Notes: generated by a model from the letters alone, not told the origin. Positions 9,201 through 15,589 are shown, numbered from the stretch's first letter. The stretch is 22,437 nt of DNA from Chloroflexota bacterium (GCA_021812735.1 JAKAMV010000048.1:1-22437), one strand, 5' to 3'. Made by a program: numbers and translations.

Positions 9201-9950
9201 CACCACCAGGGGGACCGCGGCCGCCACAGCGCTCCCGAAGACGAGCAGCAGTGCGATCGCCGCCAGGGGGAGCGAGATCAGTTCGCTGCGCCGCAGGTCG
9301 GACTCGGAGACGCTCTGAATGTCGCCGTAGAAGGCGGGGCCGCCCGCCAGATACGTGCGGATGCCGGGCACAGGGACCAGCGCGGCCTGCACCGGCGCCA
9401 GGGCTTCAGGCGACTGGTCCGGCGGTAGGTCGAGCGAGACCACCTCGTATACCACGGTCCGGTCGGGACTGACCTGGTGCGGGTTCAGCGTGTGTCGCAG
9501 GATCCCCGTGACGTGCGCGGCGCGCGGCACGTTGGCGATGGCCCGTGCGGCGGCCGACTCGAACGCGGGGTCCCCGGCCCGGGCGGAGGTGGTCGACTGG
9601 ATCACGACGACGAGCGCGGAGGCTGGCAGCCCGAGCCGGTCCTCCAGGACCTGCTGCGCCTTCGCCGACTCGAGCCGGCTGCTGGTGAAACCGCCGGCGC
9701 TCAGGACGCCGGGGGCACGGGGCGCAAGGGGAGCGGCGAGCAGGAGGAGTGCGGCCCAGGCCGCGACCACGGGCCAGGGATGGCGGGCGACCCACGCGCC
9801 GACGGCGCCGAAACGACCCGACGGTTGGGCGTAGCGCGGGTCGCGGGGATGCGGCAGCCCGCTCCCACCGGGGTCCGGCAGTCCGGTCCCGCGGCCATCC
9901 GCCGGCTCGGTTGCTGCGCCCTCGACCCGGGGGCGCCCGGCGTGGCCCAC
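6225..9950 (-). CDS. MMPL/RND-family transporter fused in frame to an AttH/CrtC-type lipocalin domain
   Basis: This is one uninterrupted 1241-residue frame. Residues 1-800 are an MMPL/RND transporter: helix 1 near 53-73, a large extracytoplasmic domain, a first helix bundle with GVDYSLLMTSRFREEL (Asp289), a second extracytoplasmic domain, and a second bundle with GLSMDYEVFLLSRMKE (Asp694). A hydrophobic helix with a lipobox-like VVAAC (about 805-824) follows. Residues 857-1241 are an AttH/CrtC lipocalin-like domain (TEWWYYTGHL, GEAWFDHQWGNF, GWDWFAVNL, YVELTGYA). MMPL proteins export lipids or siderophores, or efflux drugs. AttH/CrtC domains bind or hydrate hydrophobic molecules such as carotenoids. 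The GTG start at 9950 has a weak ribosome site, 26 bp after the OsmC stop. An internal start near ATG 7511 could also make the lipocalin as a separate product. Confidence 0.85.
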   Translation of the reverse strand: MGHAGRPRVEGAATEPADGRGTGLPDPGGSGLPHPRDPRYAQPSGRFGAVGAWVARHPWPVVAAWAALLLLAAPLAPRAPGVLSAGGFTSSRLESAKAQQVLEDRLGLPASALVVVIQSTTSARAGDPAFESAAARAIANVPRAAHVTGILRHTLNPHQVSPDRTVVYEVVSLDLPPDQSPEALAPVQAALVPVPGIRTYLAGGPAFYGDIQSVSESDLRRSELISLPLAAIALLLVFGSAVAAAVPLVVGGTAVALSLAIIFVLASLAPMSIFVLNLTTLLGLGLGVDYSLLMTSRFREELTRRGGGRLPDGQVDHDAIVSAVAVTVASAGRAVFFSGLTVLLGLSGLVLFEFMILRSVGVAGAIVVGLDVAAAMTLLPALLTIAGPRIDALAVRRLGHPDAAAGEGVWGRLARWVMARPMRVFVPTLAILLLFGAPFLHARFNAPDASILPERVPSRQAYDLLVREFGPGEFDPLVLAIHTTGPVTAPANIGKLYDWSRRLAADPRVVRVEGIMDLDRRLTRAQYQLLYGAPGGPPDRFAANELRATTRGDLTTFSVYTPFDPNRSAFRALVDELRSPSSALAPPPGITVQVAGGAADVADVVSAVAAEFPRTALFIMLTTYLVLFLLLRSVVLPLKALVMNSLSIVASFGALVWIFQDGNLSALLAFKPLGFVETTQPVILFCVLFGLSMDYEVFLLSRMKEVYDRTGDNREAVARGLERSGRIVTSAALIVVLVAGSFAFADVVLIKALGLGVAIAVALDATVVRALLVPATMRLLGDWNWWIPRRLARWVESRLPLIEGAAILQVVALMAVLALVVAACSPEGRLLGVDPTPRPALPATSPFSTPPHDPRPLTFPRDEAPHDRLTEWWYYTGHLQAVSGQRFGFEFVIFRAERGAFPVSWASHLALTDETGHRFVYDQRSEIGPQVDLVEAAQVSGAAGQPPAAEGNAKVALGALALPPGIGPDAGFALGIRGAPSEISVAPPNGPSARASGPSSTSSGPQPSIGAPWIMAGIGGHDIISATSAAAGFGLQLRLDAEGRPPVLHGGDGWIDFGAAGGSYYYSRTRLAAAGVLTLGARQLAVRGEAWFDHQWGNFIAVGAGGWDWFAVNLADGTDLTLSLVRDATGAYPLVYGTLVQPDGSAQHLDRSAFAVQVTGRWTSPRTEVTYPAGWTITLPAERLTIRLRPTVADQELDTRATTGVVYWEGSQVVSAVRDGQPLGGEAYVELTGYATAGTGR
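7506..7540 (-). other. Junction helix with lipobox-like cysteine between transporter and lipocalin domains
   Basis: This DNA encodes most of the hydrophobic stretch linking the two domains; the VVAAC lipobox-like motif (Cys824) is encoded just past it, near 7479-7493. ATG 7511 lies inside the helix, with AGGTGG about 9 nt upstream on the minus strand. It could be an internal start for a lipoprotein, but an n-region of one residue without a positive charge would be poor for a signal peptide. A thirteenth transmembrane helix placing the lipocalin outside is the alternative. Confidence 0.45.
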
Positions 9951-9976
9951 CGACGGCGTCCTGCTGCGGCTGGCTC

Positions 9977-10444
9977 TCAGGCCTCCCCGACGCCAGCCAG
10001 GAGCGGCTCGCAGCCCTCGCCGTCGTCGTCGCGCAGCTCGATCACGGTTTCGACCTCGGCGACGCCACGGATCGTCGCGATCACCGAGCAGTACTTGTCG
10101 TTGCTGAGTCGCACGGCGCGTTCGACGGCGGCACGGTCGACGCCTCGGCCGCAGACGACGTACGTGACGCGGACGCGCGTGTAGGCCCAGGGCGCTTCGG
10201 TCCGCTGTTCGCCGTCGACACGGACCTCGACGCCCGTCACGGGCTGGCGCGCCTTGCGCAGGATCTCGACCACGTCCCAACCAGAGCAACCACCAACGGC
10301 AGCGAGCAGGGTTTCGGACGGCGAGATGGCGTGGAGCGAGCGATCTTCGGTGGGTGCGGCCATCTCGATCGGCTGGTTGGGGCGCGCGCCCAGGGCGACG
10401 AAGGTGCCGCGCGCGGGGTTCCAAGTGACGGTGACGCGTTTCAC
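9977..10444 (-). CDS. OsmC family protein
   Basis: This 155-residue protein has the OsmC fold signature with both reactive cysteines: Cys53 in AAVGGCSGWDVVEIL and Cys119 in SNDKYCSV. OsmC/Ohr proteins are cytosolic thiol peroxidases that reduce organic hydroperoxides. The SNDKYC form and short length fit the YhfA-like branch, whose substrates are less certain. Start GTG 10444 is chosen because a GGAGGA Shine-Dalgarno sequence lies just upstream on the minus strand and the usual beta-strand opening (KRVTVTWNPARGTF) follows. Open frame upstream of this GTG has no homology-like sequence. The transporter gene follows after 26 bp, so the two are probably co-transcribed, which would link peroxide detoxification with membrane or lipid handling (inference). 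Confidence 0.9.
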   Translation of the reverse strand: MKRVTVTWNPARGTFVALGARPNQPIEMAAPTEDRSLHAISPSETLLAAVGGCSGWDVVEILRKARQPVTGVEVRVDGEQRTEAPWAYTRVRVTYVVCGRGVDRAAVERAVRLSNDKYCSVIATIRGVAEVETVIELRDDDGEGCEPLLAGVGEA

Positions 10445-10510
10445 GAAGCTCCTCCGGGTCGTGGGATCGCTGCCTGGCGCACGCAGCGAGGGAGACAGGT
10501 GTTGCGTGTG

Positions 10511-10530
10511 AGGATAGCCCGATGTAGGAT
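10511..10530. promoter_or_regulatory. Divergent -10-like hexamers between OsmC and the beta-propeller gene
   Basis: In an otherwise GC-rich 190-bp gap, TATCCT reads on the minus strand (10516-10511) and TAGGAT on the plus strand (10525-10530). They would place transcription starts about 60 nt before the OsmC GTG and about 100 nt before the ATG at 10635. No clear -35 boxes are seen. Confidence 0.35.
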
Positions 10531-10634
10531 CGCCGGCCCGGCGCCCGGTGGGCTCTGCTGATTGGGCGCGCGCAGGCTCGCTGCCGGCGGCCGTGTGTTT
10601 CGTCGAGCGGCTGCCGGTATGGAGGGGGGGGCAG

Positions 10635-11750
10635 ATGAGCGGGGTTCGCGTTCTGGCGGGGACCGCGAAGGGGGCATTCGTCCTGAGCGCGGACGGCGCG
10701 CGCAAGCGGTGGCAGGTGGATGGGCCGTTCTTCGGCGGCTGGGAGGTCTACCACCTGAAGGGCGCTCCCGCCGCCCCGGACCGTCTCTACGCCGCTCAGT
10801 GGACCGCGTGGCACGGGCAACTGATCCAGCGATCGGACGACGGCGGACGAACCTGGGAGCCGGTCGGCAACCTGTTTACCTTCGACGGCCACGTGGGGAA
10901 GCACCAGTGGTACGACGGTTCACCACGCCGCTGGGAGTTCAAGCGGGTCTGGCACCTGGAGCCTGCGCCGAACGACCCGGATCAGGTCTATGCAGGGGTC
11001 GAGGACGCGGCGCTCTTTCGCTCAAGTGACGGTGGCCAGTCCTGGCAGGAGCTTGCTGGCCTGCGGAACCACGGCACGGGGCCGCGCTGGCAACCCGGTG
11101 CCGGCGGCCTCTGCCTGCATACGATCCTCCTCGATCCGCACGACTCTCGACGGATCATCGTGGCGATCTCGGCGGCCGGGACGTTTCGGACGGACGACGG
11201 CGGCACCACGTGGCGGCCCATCAACCGTGGCCTCCGATCGGACTATCTCCCCGACCCAGACGCGGAGATCGGCCACTGCGTCCACCGCATTGCCGCACAC
11301 CCTGCCGCGCCCGATCGGCTCTTCATGCAGAAGCACTGGGATGTCCTGCGCAGCGACGACGGCGGTGCGGAGTGGTACGAGGTAAGCGGCAACCTACCCA
11401 CCGATTTCGGGTTCGTGGTCGAGGTGCATCCACACGAACCGGAGACGGTCTTCGTAGTCCCCATCACGAGCGACAGCCAGCATTACCCGCCGGGCGGCCA
11501 ACTGCGCGTCTATCGGAGTCGGAGCGGGGGTGGCGAGTGGGAGCCGCTGACGCGCGGCTTGCCCCAGCGCGACTGCTACGTCAACGTCCTACGCGATGCG
11601 ATGGCGGTCGACAGCCTCGAACCGTGCGGCGTCTACTTCGGGACCACCGGCGGACAGATCTACGCGTCGGCGGACGGCGGCGACAGTTGGGCACCGATCG
11701 TGCGCGATCTGCCGCGCGTCTACTCGGTGGAGGTGCAGACGCTGCGGTGA
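10635..11750 (+). CDS. Asp-box (BNR/sortilin-like) beta-propeller protein
   Basis: This 371-residue protein is built from repeated beta-propeller blades with Asp-box motifs (S/T-x-D-x-G-x-x-W): SDDGGRTW (67-74), SSDGGQSW (130-137), TDDGGTTW (186-193), SDDGGAEW (240-247), a degenerate SRSGGGEW (295-302) and SADGGDSW (345-352). Asp boxes occur in sialidases, VPS10/sortilins and many uncharacterised propellers. The sialidase arginine triad is not evident, so no glycosidase activity is claimed. There is no signal peptide, which points to the cytoplasm, unlike most propellers of this class. ATG 10635 follows a G-rich Shine-Dalgarno sequence (GGAGGGGGGG). A GTG at 10548 could extend it by 29 residues but has no such site. 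The stop overlaps the GTG start of a MoaD-like gene, suggesting a functional pair. Confidence 0.85.
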   Translation: MSGVRVLAGTAKGAFVLSADGARKRWQVDGPFFGGWEVYHLKGAPAAPDRLYAAQWTAWHGQLIQRSDDGGRTWEPVGNLFTFDGHVGKHQWYDGSPRRWEFKRVWHLEPAPNDPDQVYAGVEDAALFRSSDGGQSWQELAGLRNHGTGPRWQPGAGGLCLHTILLDPHDSRRIIVAISAAGTFRTDDGGTTWRPINRGLRSDYLPDPDAEIGHCVHRIAAHPAAPDRLFMQKHWDVLRSDDGGAEWYEVSGNLPTDFGFVVEVHPHEPETVFVVPITSDSQHYPPGGQLRVYRSRSGGGEWEPLTRGLPQRDCYVNVLRDAMAVDSLEPCGVYFGTTGGQIYASADGGDSWAPIVRDLPRVYSVEVQTLR

Positions 11751-12043
11751 TCCGGGTTATCCTGCCGGCCCATCTCCGAGCACTAGCGCGCGCCGATCAC
11801 GAACTGCAGCTCGAGGTCGACGAGCCGGCGAGCGTGCGGCGCGTCCTCGATGCGCTCGAGGCGGCATACCCGCCGCTGCGGGGGACGATCCGTGATCCGT
11901 TGACGGGAAGCCGCCGGCCGTTCGTCCGCTTCTTCGCCTGCGGTGAGGACCTCTCGTCGAGGGGCCCTGACGAGCCGCTGCCGGCGCCTGTCGCCCGGGG
12001 CGCCGAGCCGTTGCGCATCGTCGGCGCCATCGCCGGCGGTTGA
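11747..12043 (+). CDS. MoaD/ThiS-like ubiquitin-fold sulfur carrier protein
   Basis: This 98-residue protein has the MoaD/ThiS layout: an opening strand ([14 protein letters not shown]), a middle helix ([15 protein letters not shown]), [11 protein letters not shown], and a C-terminal Gly-Gly after LRIVGAIAG. In this family the terminal glycine is adenylated by an E1-like MoeB/ThiF enzyme and thiocarboxylated, providing sulfur for molybdopterin, thiamin or other products, or is conjugated to proteins in some lineages. No E1-like, MoaE or ThiG gene lies in the window. GTG 11747 overlaps the propeller stop (GTGA, 11747-11750), with GGAGG about 15 nt upstream, so translation is coupled. The partner suggests a dedicated rather than housekeeping carrier (inference). 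Confidence 0.85.
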   Translation: MIRVILPAHLRALARADHELQLEVDEPASVRRVLDALEAAYPPLRGTIRDPLTGSRRPFVRFFACGEDLSSRGPDEPLPAPVARGAEPLRIVGAIAGG

Positions 12044-12058
12044 CCGACGCGGGTCGGC

Positions 12059-12376
12059 TCACCCGCCGATCACGGCCCAGATGAACCCCATGAACAGGAG
12101 GAGGCCGATCAGCAGGCCGATGAACGCGAGGCCGCCTACCGTCAGATACGAGAGCGACAAGAAGTTGATCGACCCCATCGCTACGGCCCAGACGATCAGC
12201 AGCGCGAGGAAAAGCCACCGACTGTTGCGGCCCGTGACCGCTTGCGCCAGCCTGGTGGAGCGGCCCTCAGGGACGAGCGCGACCCGGAGCATCAGGAAGA
12301 TGAACCCGGCGGCGACGGCAACGGCGATGATGTACGCGATCGGTTGCGCGTAAGCTGCCTCGAACGCCTTGTCCAT
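12059..12376 (-). CDS. Small three-helix membrane protein of unknown function
   Basis: This 105-residue hydrophobic protein has three predicted membrane segments (about 13-33, 53-73 and 78-100), joined by a basic loop (residues 31-52, rich in Arg) expected on the cytoplasmic side. No family was recognised. ATG 12376 has no Shine-Dalgarno sequence but lies 7 nt after a TATAGT hexamer, so a leaderless message is likely. It converges on the MoaD-like gene with only 15 bp between stops and is transcribed divergently from the lysine aminomutase gene. A perfect inverted repeat sits just upstream of its -10 element. Confidence 0.75.
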   Translation of the reverse strand: MDKAFEAAYAQPIAYIIAVAVAAGFIFLMLRVALVPEGRSTRLAQAVTGRNSRWLFLALLIVWAVAMGSINFLSLSYLTVGGLAFIGLLIGLLLFMGFIWAVIGG

Positions 12377-12383
12377 CGGGACA

Positions 12384-12389
12384 ACTATA
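12384..12389 (-). promoter_or_regulatory. -10-like hexamer TATAGT, leaderless promoter of the small membrane protein
   Basis: Read on the minus strand, TATAGT is followed by 7 nt (TGTCCCG) and then ATG 12376. It is one of the few AT-rich words in the region, and no ribosome-binding site is present. Confidence 0.5.
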
Positions 12390-12392
12390 ACA

Positions 12393-12416
12393 AACGGCCT
12401 ACATCGGGAGGCCGTT
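12393..12416. promoter_or_regulatory. Perfect 8-bp inverted repeat, candidate operator
   Basis: AACGGCCT (12393-12400) and AGGCCGTT (12409-12416) are perfect reverse complements separated by 8 bp. On the minus strand the dyad ends 3 bp before the TATAGT hexamer, overlapping the -35 region. That is the expected place for a dimeric regulator of the small membrane protein gene, or of the divergent aminomutase gene. Confidence 0.45.
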
Positions 12417-12550
12417 CGGCCTGTGGTCCCCGGGGGTCGCGGGACGTTGGTCTGGCTGGATGTCGAACGCCCCGGGGCATCGCCGCCCCCGCCGACCACC
12501 GACCTGCGCCCCTCTCTGGCGGCTGCGCTACCATCTCGCACATACAGACT

Positions 12551-12565
12551 GCATAAGAAATATGC
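12551..12565 (+). promoter_or_regulatory. AT-rich patch with GCATA-AGAAA-TATGC dyad upstream of the aminomutase gene
   Basis: This is the most AT-rich stretch of the 255-bp intergenic region, about 70-80 nt before the GTG start. It holds a perfect 5-bp inverted repeat and -10-like words (TAAGAA, TATGCA). It is a likely promoter region, but the exact element is unclear. A strong Shine-Dalgarno GGAGGAGG (12618-12625) follows, 6 nt before GTG 12632. Confidence 0.35.
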
Positions 12566-12631
12566 ACCGGGCGCGGGCCCCAGGCCGCTGCAGCGGCGGG
12601 ACGCGCGTCGGTCGCTCGGAGGAGGCAGGCC

Positions 12632-14155
12632 GTGGAGAGGAGCAAGATCGAGGGCATCAGGCCCGGTGGTTCGCGAGGCGCTGCCGCCACGGGCGCCGCG
12701 CTCGAGGCACGCCCCTTCGTCAACCAGCGTGATCCCGCCCGCCGCCTGGGGCCTGACGGCAAGCCCGCGGTCAGCCGCCGCGCACCCATCTGGGCGGACG
12801 TGCCAGACGAGCAGTGGAACGACTGGCGCTGGCAGCTCTCGCACCGCGTCAACACCCTGGAAGAGCTCTCGCAGGTTCTCGACCTGACCGAGGACGAGCG
12901 CGAGGGGCTGAGCGCCCCCGATAAATTCCGCGTCGACATCACGCCCTACTTCGTGAGCCTCATCGACCCGAACGACCCGAACGACCCACTCCGCCGCCAG
13001 GTCGTCCCGACCGGCCGCGAGCTGCGCGCCTTCACCGGGATGATGGAGGATTCCCTCGCCGAGGACCGCCACTCCCCGGTGCCCGGCCTCGTCCACCGCT
13101 ACCCCGACCGCGTCCTGATGCTCGTCACGACGCAATGTGCGAGCTACTGCCGCTACTGCACCCGGTCGCGCATCGTCGGCGATCCCACCCAGAACTTCAA
13201 CCGGCACGAGCACGAGGCACAGCTCGACTACATCCGCCGGACCCCCCAGATCCGCGACGTGTTGATCTCGGGCGGCGATGCCCTCACCCTCGCGCCGAAG
13301 CTGTTGGAGCAGGTGATCCGCAACCTGCGCGAGATCCCCCATGTGGAGATCATCCGTATTGGGAGCCGCGTCCCGGTCTTCATGCCGCAGCGCGTCGACG
13401 ACGAGCTCTGCGACATGCTGCAGCGGTACCACCCGCTCTGGCTCAACATCCACGTGAACCACCCGAACGAGATCACGCCCGAGCTGGCGCGGGCCTGCGA
13501 CAAGTTGACCCGCGCGGGCGTGCCCCTCGGCAACCAGTCGGTGCTGCTGGCGGGCGTCAACGACTGCGTCCACACGATGCGCGATCTGGTCCAGAAGCTC
13601 GTCGAGATCCGGGTGCGGCCCTACTACATCTACCAGTGCGACCTGGTCGAAGGCGCCGGGCACTTCCGCACGCCGGTCGGCAAGGGGCTCGAGATCATGG
13701 AAGGACTGCGCGGCCACACCTCCGGGTTCGCCGTGCCGACCTACATGATCGACGCGCCGGGCGGAGGCGGAAAGATACCGGTCATGCCCAACTACCTGAT
13801 CAGCTACTCCGACCACAAAGTGGTGCTGCGCAACTACGAGGGCTACATCACCACGTACGAGGAGCCGCTCGACTACACATCACACGACCGCTCGAAGTGC
13901 TGGTATTGCCAACACCAGCGCCCCGAGCCCGGCCAGAAGGGGATCACGGCCCTGCTCGACGGGGACGCCATGTGGGTCGAGCCGGCCGGGTTCACTCAGA
14001 TCCACGCCCGCGGCGCCACGGAGGCGCACCGGCTGCAGGACCCGTCGAAGTGGGTGCCGCTCGGCGTCGGTCCGATCGAGGGCCGGCAGGCGCCGCCGGC
14101 GCTCGGGGAGGGCGAGCCGGGCGCGCCAGCCGGCTCCGACACGGACTCCGCCTGA
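12632..14155 (+). CDS. kamA: Lysine 2,3-aminomutase (radical SAM, PLP-dependent)
   Basis: This 507-residue cytosolic enzyme converts L-lysine to L-beta-lysine. The radical-SAM cluster cysteines are Cys169, Cys173 and Cys176 (CASYCRYC). The PLP lysine is Lys381 in DAPGGGGK. By spacing to the clostridial enzyme, the residues that recognise lysine are present: Asp337 (YQCDLVEG), Asp374 (IDAPGGGG) and Arg178 two residues after the third cluster cysteine. This argues against a glutamate 2,3-aminomutase. Cys423 and Cys426 fit the zinc site. About 90 residues exceed the usual 416, as an N-terminal extension and a polar Gly/Pro/Ala tail. GTG 12632 is chosen for its GGAGGAGG Shine-Dalgarno sequence. 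No beta-lysine acetyltransferase (ablB) or lysine fermentation gene is nearby, so the fate of beta-lysine is open. The stop lies in a tandem repeat. Confidence 0.93.
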   Translation: MERSKIEGIRPGGSRGAAATGAALEARPFVNQRDPARRLGPDGKPAVSRRAPIWADVPDEQWNDWRWQLSHRVNTLEELSQVLDLTEDEREGLSAPDKFRVDITPYFVSLIDPNDPNDPLRRQVVPTGRELRAFTGMMEDSLAEDRHSPVPGLVHRYPDRVLMLVTTQCASYCRYCTRSRIVGDPTQNFNRHEHEAQLDYIRRTPQIRDVLISGGDALTLAPKLLEQVIRNLREIPHVEIIRIGSRVPVFMPQRVDDELCDMLQRYHPLWLNIHVNHPNEITPELARACDKLTRAGVPLGNQSVLLAGVNDCVHTMRDLVQKLVEIRVRPYYIYQCDLVEGAGHFRTPVGKGLEIMEGLRGHTSGFAVPTYMIDAPGGGGKIPVMPNYLISYSDHKVVLRNYEGYITTYEEPLDYTSHDRSKCWYCQHQRPEPGQKGITALLDGDAMWVEPAGFTQIHARGATEAHRLQDPSKWVPLGVGPIEGRQAPPALGEGEPGAPAGSDTDSA

Positions 14156-14207
14156 ACGGGACTCCGCCTGAACGGGACTCCGCCCGAACGGGACTCCGCC
14201 TGAACGG
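14144..14207 (+). repeat. Four tandem copies of a 16-bp unit spanning the kamA stop codon
   Basis: The unit GACTCCGCCTGAACGG occurs at 14144-14159, 14160-14175, 14176-14191 (one change, T to C) and 14192-14207. The first copy carries the last codons of kamA and its TGA, so the array looks like expansion of the gene's own 3' end. It lies immediately before the ATG at 14219. Confidence 0.93.
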
Positions 14208-14218
14208 GGGGATGGGAC

Positions 14219-14538
14219 ATGGCCCCATTGCGCCTCGGGCTCGTGCTGTGGGCTCAGGCGACGCCCTGGACCGCGATGCTGGAGGCGGCCCGAAGAGTCG
14301 ACGCCCTCGGCTACGACCAGCTCTGGACCTGGGACCACCTCCACGCGATCTACGGCGATTCCGACCAGGACTACTTCGAGGGCCCCAGCGTCCTGGCCGC
14401 GTGGGCGGCGTCGACCGAGCACGTCCGGCTCGGCCCGATGGTCGGCGCCAACACCTTCCGTAACCGCAGGCGTATGCCAAGCAGACGGCGACCCTCGACC
14501 ACATCAGCGGCGGGCGGGCGATCGCCGGCATCGGTGGA
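14219..14538 (+). pseudogene. Frameshifted and truncated LLM-class (luciferase-like, F420-type) oxidoreductase remnant
   Basis: The first 82 codons read as the N-terminus of a luciferase-like monooxygenase / F420-dependent oxidoreductase: LRLGLVLWAQATPW, AARRVDALGYDQLWTWDHL, STEHVRLGPMVGANTFRN. At about 14465-14472 one base is missing from what should be NPxA. The family sequence then resumes in another frame from 14473 as YAKQTATLDHISGGRAIAGIGG, and stops matching anything after about 14538. About 107 of some 300 expected codons survive. Without the shift correction, translation would run in the wrong frame to a stop at 14548. The ATG follows GGGGGATGGG, a passable Shine-Dalgarno sequence, after the tandem repeat. 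It is most likely a dead gene. A sequencing error could explain the single-base loss but not the 3' truncation. Confidence 0.8.
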
Positions 14539-14584
14539 CGCGGGCTGAACGGCCGGCCGCGCTCGGCCGCTCCCGGAGGGAGAC

Positions 14585-15481
14585 CTAGTTTCGCCGCCCC
14601 CCGAAGATCGAGCGCGCGATCCGCACCTCGTCCCGATCGGGTGCCTCCGGCAGCTCCGCCAGGTAGCGGTCCAGGCCGCGCACCGCGTCGGTGAACCGGC
14701 CACAGCGCCCGTACAGGAGCGCCCGATCGCGCCGCAACGCCGGGTCCGCCGGGTCCAGGATCACGAGCAGCTCGAGCATCGCGAGCGCCGGCGCCCATTC
14801 TCGGCGCGCGAGGTAGATCCCGCGCAGGTTGCCCAGGATCCGGGCGATGATCTCGCGCCGGCTCGCTGGGCGCAGCATCGAACGGCGGAACGGGACCGCG
14901 TGTCCGAGCGCCTCCTCCATCAACCGTTCGCAATCGTCAGGCGAGAGTGAGCGCCCGCGGTCGTACGGGTCGATCAGGCGACCATCGGGCCCGCCCAGGA
15001 TGAAGTGGCCCGGCAGCCCGATTCCATACAGGGGCAGGCCCAGGCGCCACCCGACTTCGAGCTCGAGGACGCCCAGCGCGATGGGGAGGCCACGGCGGAA
15101 CCGAACGACCTCGGCGAGGTACGTGTGCCGAGGTTCCCACGCGTCGCGGGGCGCGCCGCGCAGCGCCAAGTCGTCGTACAGCACGTGGTGGAGGCCGTCG
15201 AGGATCACATCGAGTGCCGCGGGGGTCCGGATGCCGGCTTCGCGATGAGCCGCGTCTCGCAACCCGGGTGGCAGCACGCTGCGCACGCGCTCGGCCAGCA
15301 TGTCCAGCTCGTCGTGCAGAGCGCGTGGGCTGGATGCGGGGTCGGTCTCGGCCGCGATGCACGCACAGACGGCGGCCAGATCGATCAGCGGATCCGGCAT
15401 GGCGACCAGCTCGGCGAAGCGTGCGCGCATGGCGGGTGCCTGCGGGATCCGCCGCGGATCGCGAGGGGACGGCTCGACCAT
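14585..15481 (-). CDS. SirB1-family protein (transglutaminase-like fold with C-terminal TPR region)
   Basis: This 298-residue protein has the SirB1 pattern: an N-terminal helical part; a central transglutaminase-like core with RRGLPIALGVLELEVGWRLGLPLYGIGLPGHFIL (about 129-162) and the DPYDRGRSLS stretch (171-180); and a TPR-like helical C-terminus (about 208-280) with alternating Ala/Leu helices (NLRGIYLARREWAPALAMLELLVILDP). SirB1 proteins keep the transglutaminase fold but lack the usual catalytic cysteine in the LALL position, as here (IALGVLELEV), so catalytic activity is doubtful and the role is unknown. ATG 15481 has no Shine-Dalgarno sequence but follows a TACGAT hexamer by 6 nt, which supports this start and a leaderless message. 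It is divergent from the operon beginning at 15590. Confidence 0.85.
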   Translation of the reverse strand: MVEPSPRDPRRIPQAPAMRARFAELVAMPDPLIDLAAVCACIAAETDPASSPRALHDELDMLAERVRSVLPPGLRDAAHREAGIRTPAALDVILDGLHHVLYDDLALRGAPRDAWEPRHTYLAEVVRFRRGLPIALGVLELEVGWRLGLPLYGIGLPGHFILGGPDGRLIDPYDRGRSLSPDDCERLMEEALGHAVPFRRSMLRPASRREIIARILGNLRGIYLARREWAPALAMLELLVILDPADPALRRDRALLYGRCGRFTDAVRGLDRYLAELPEAPDRDEVRIARSIFGGRRN

Positions 15482-15487
15482 TGCTGC

Positions 15488-15493
15488 ATCGTA
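15488..15493 (-). promoter_or_regulatory. -10-like hexamer TACGAT, leaderless promoter of the SirB1-like gene
   Basis: On the minus strand TACGAT is followed by GCAGCA (6 nt) and ATG 15481. There is no ribosome-binding site in between. A weaker -10-like word (GATAGC/TAGCCT) lies before the divergent gene, around 15571-15578 on the plus strand. Confidence 0.45.
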
Positions 15494-15589
15494 GGGGAGA
15501 AGGGTGCCATCTGTCGCGTGCCGCCTGCCCCGCGCCGCCTCCCCCCGCTGTCCGTCACCTGGTCTCCCGTGATAGCCTCGCAGGCGCCC

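Noticed and set aside
10548..10634. 29-residue N-terminal extension of the beta-propeller protein from GTG 10548
   Set aside because: There is no ribosome-binding site before it, and the strong G-rich Shine-Dalgarno sequence lies just before ATG 10635.
9951..10904. Upstream extension of the transporter frame through the OsmC region
   Set aside because: It overlaps the OsmC gene in another frame and is Arg-rich low-complexity; the transporter's first helix begins well after 9950.
12377..13816. Upstream extension of the small membrane protein frame to 585 codons
   Set aside because: The extension is antisense to the lysine aminomutase, and the real start at 12376 is marked by a -10-like hexamer; only the last 105 codons look like a membrane protein.
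14551..14581. Hairpins GGCCG-CGCT-CGGCC and CTCCC-GGA-GGGAG as a terminator after the oxidoreductase remnant
   Set aside because: The stems are only 5 bp and no T-run follows; in GC-rich sequence such stems are common by chance.
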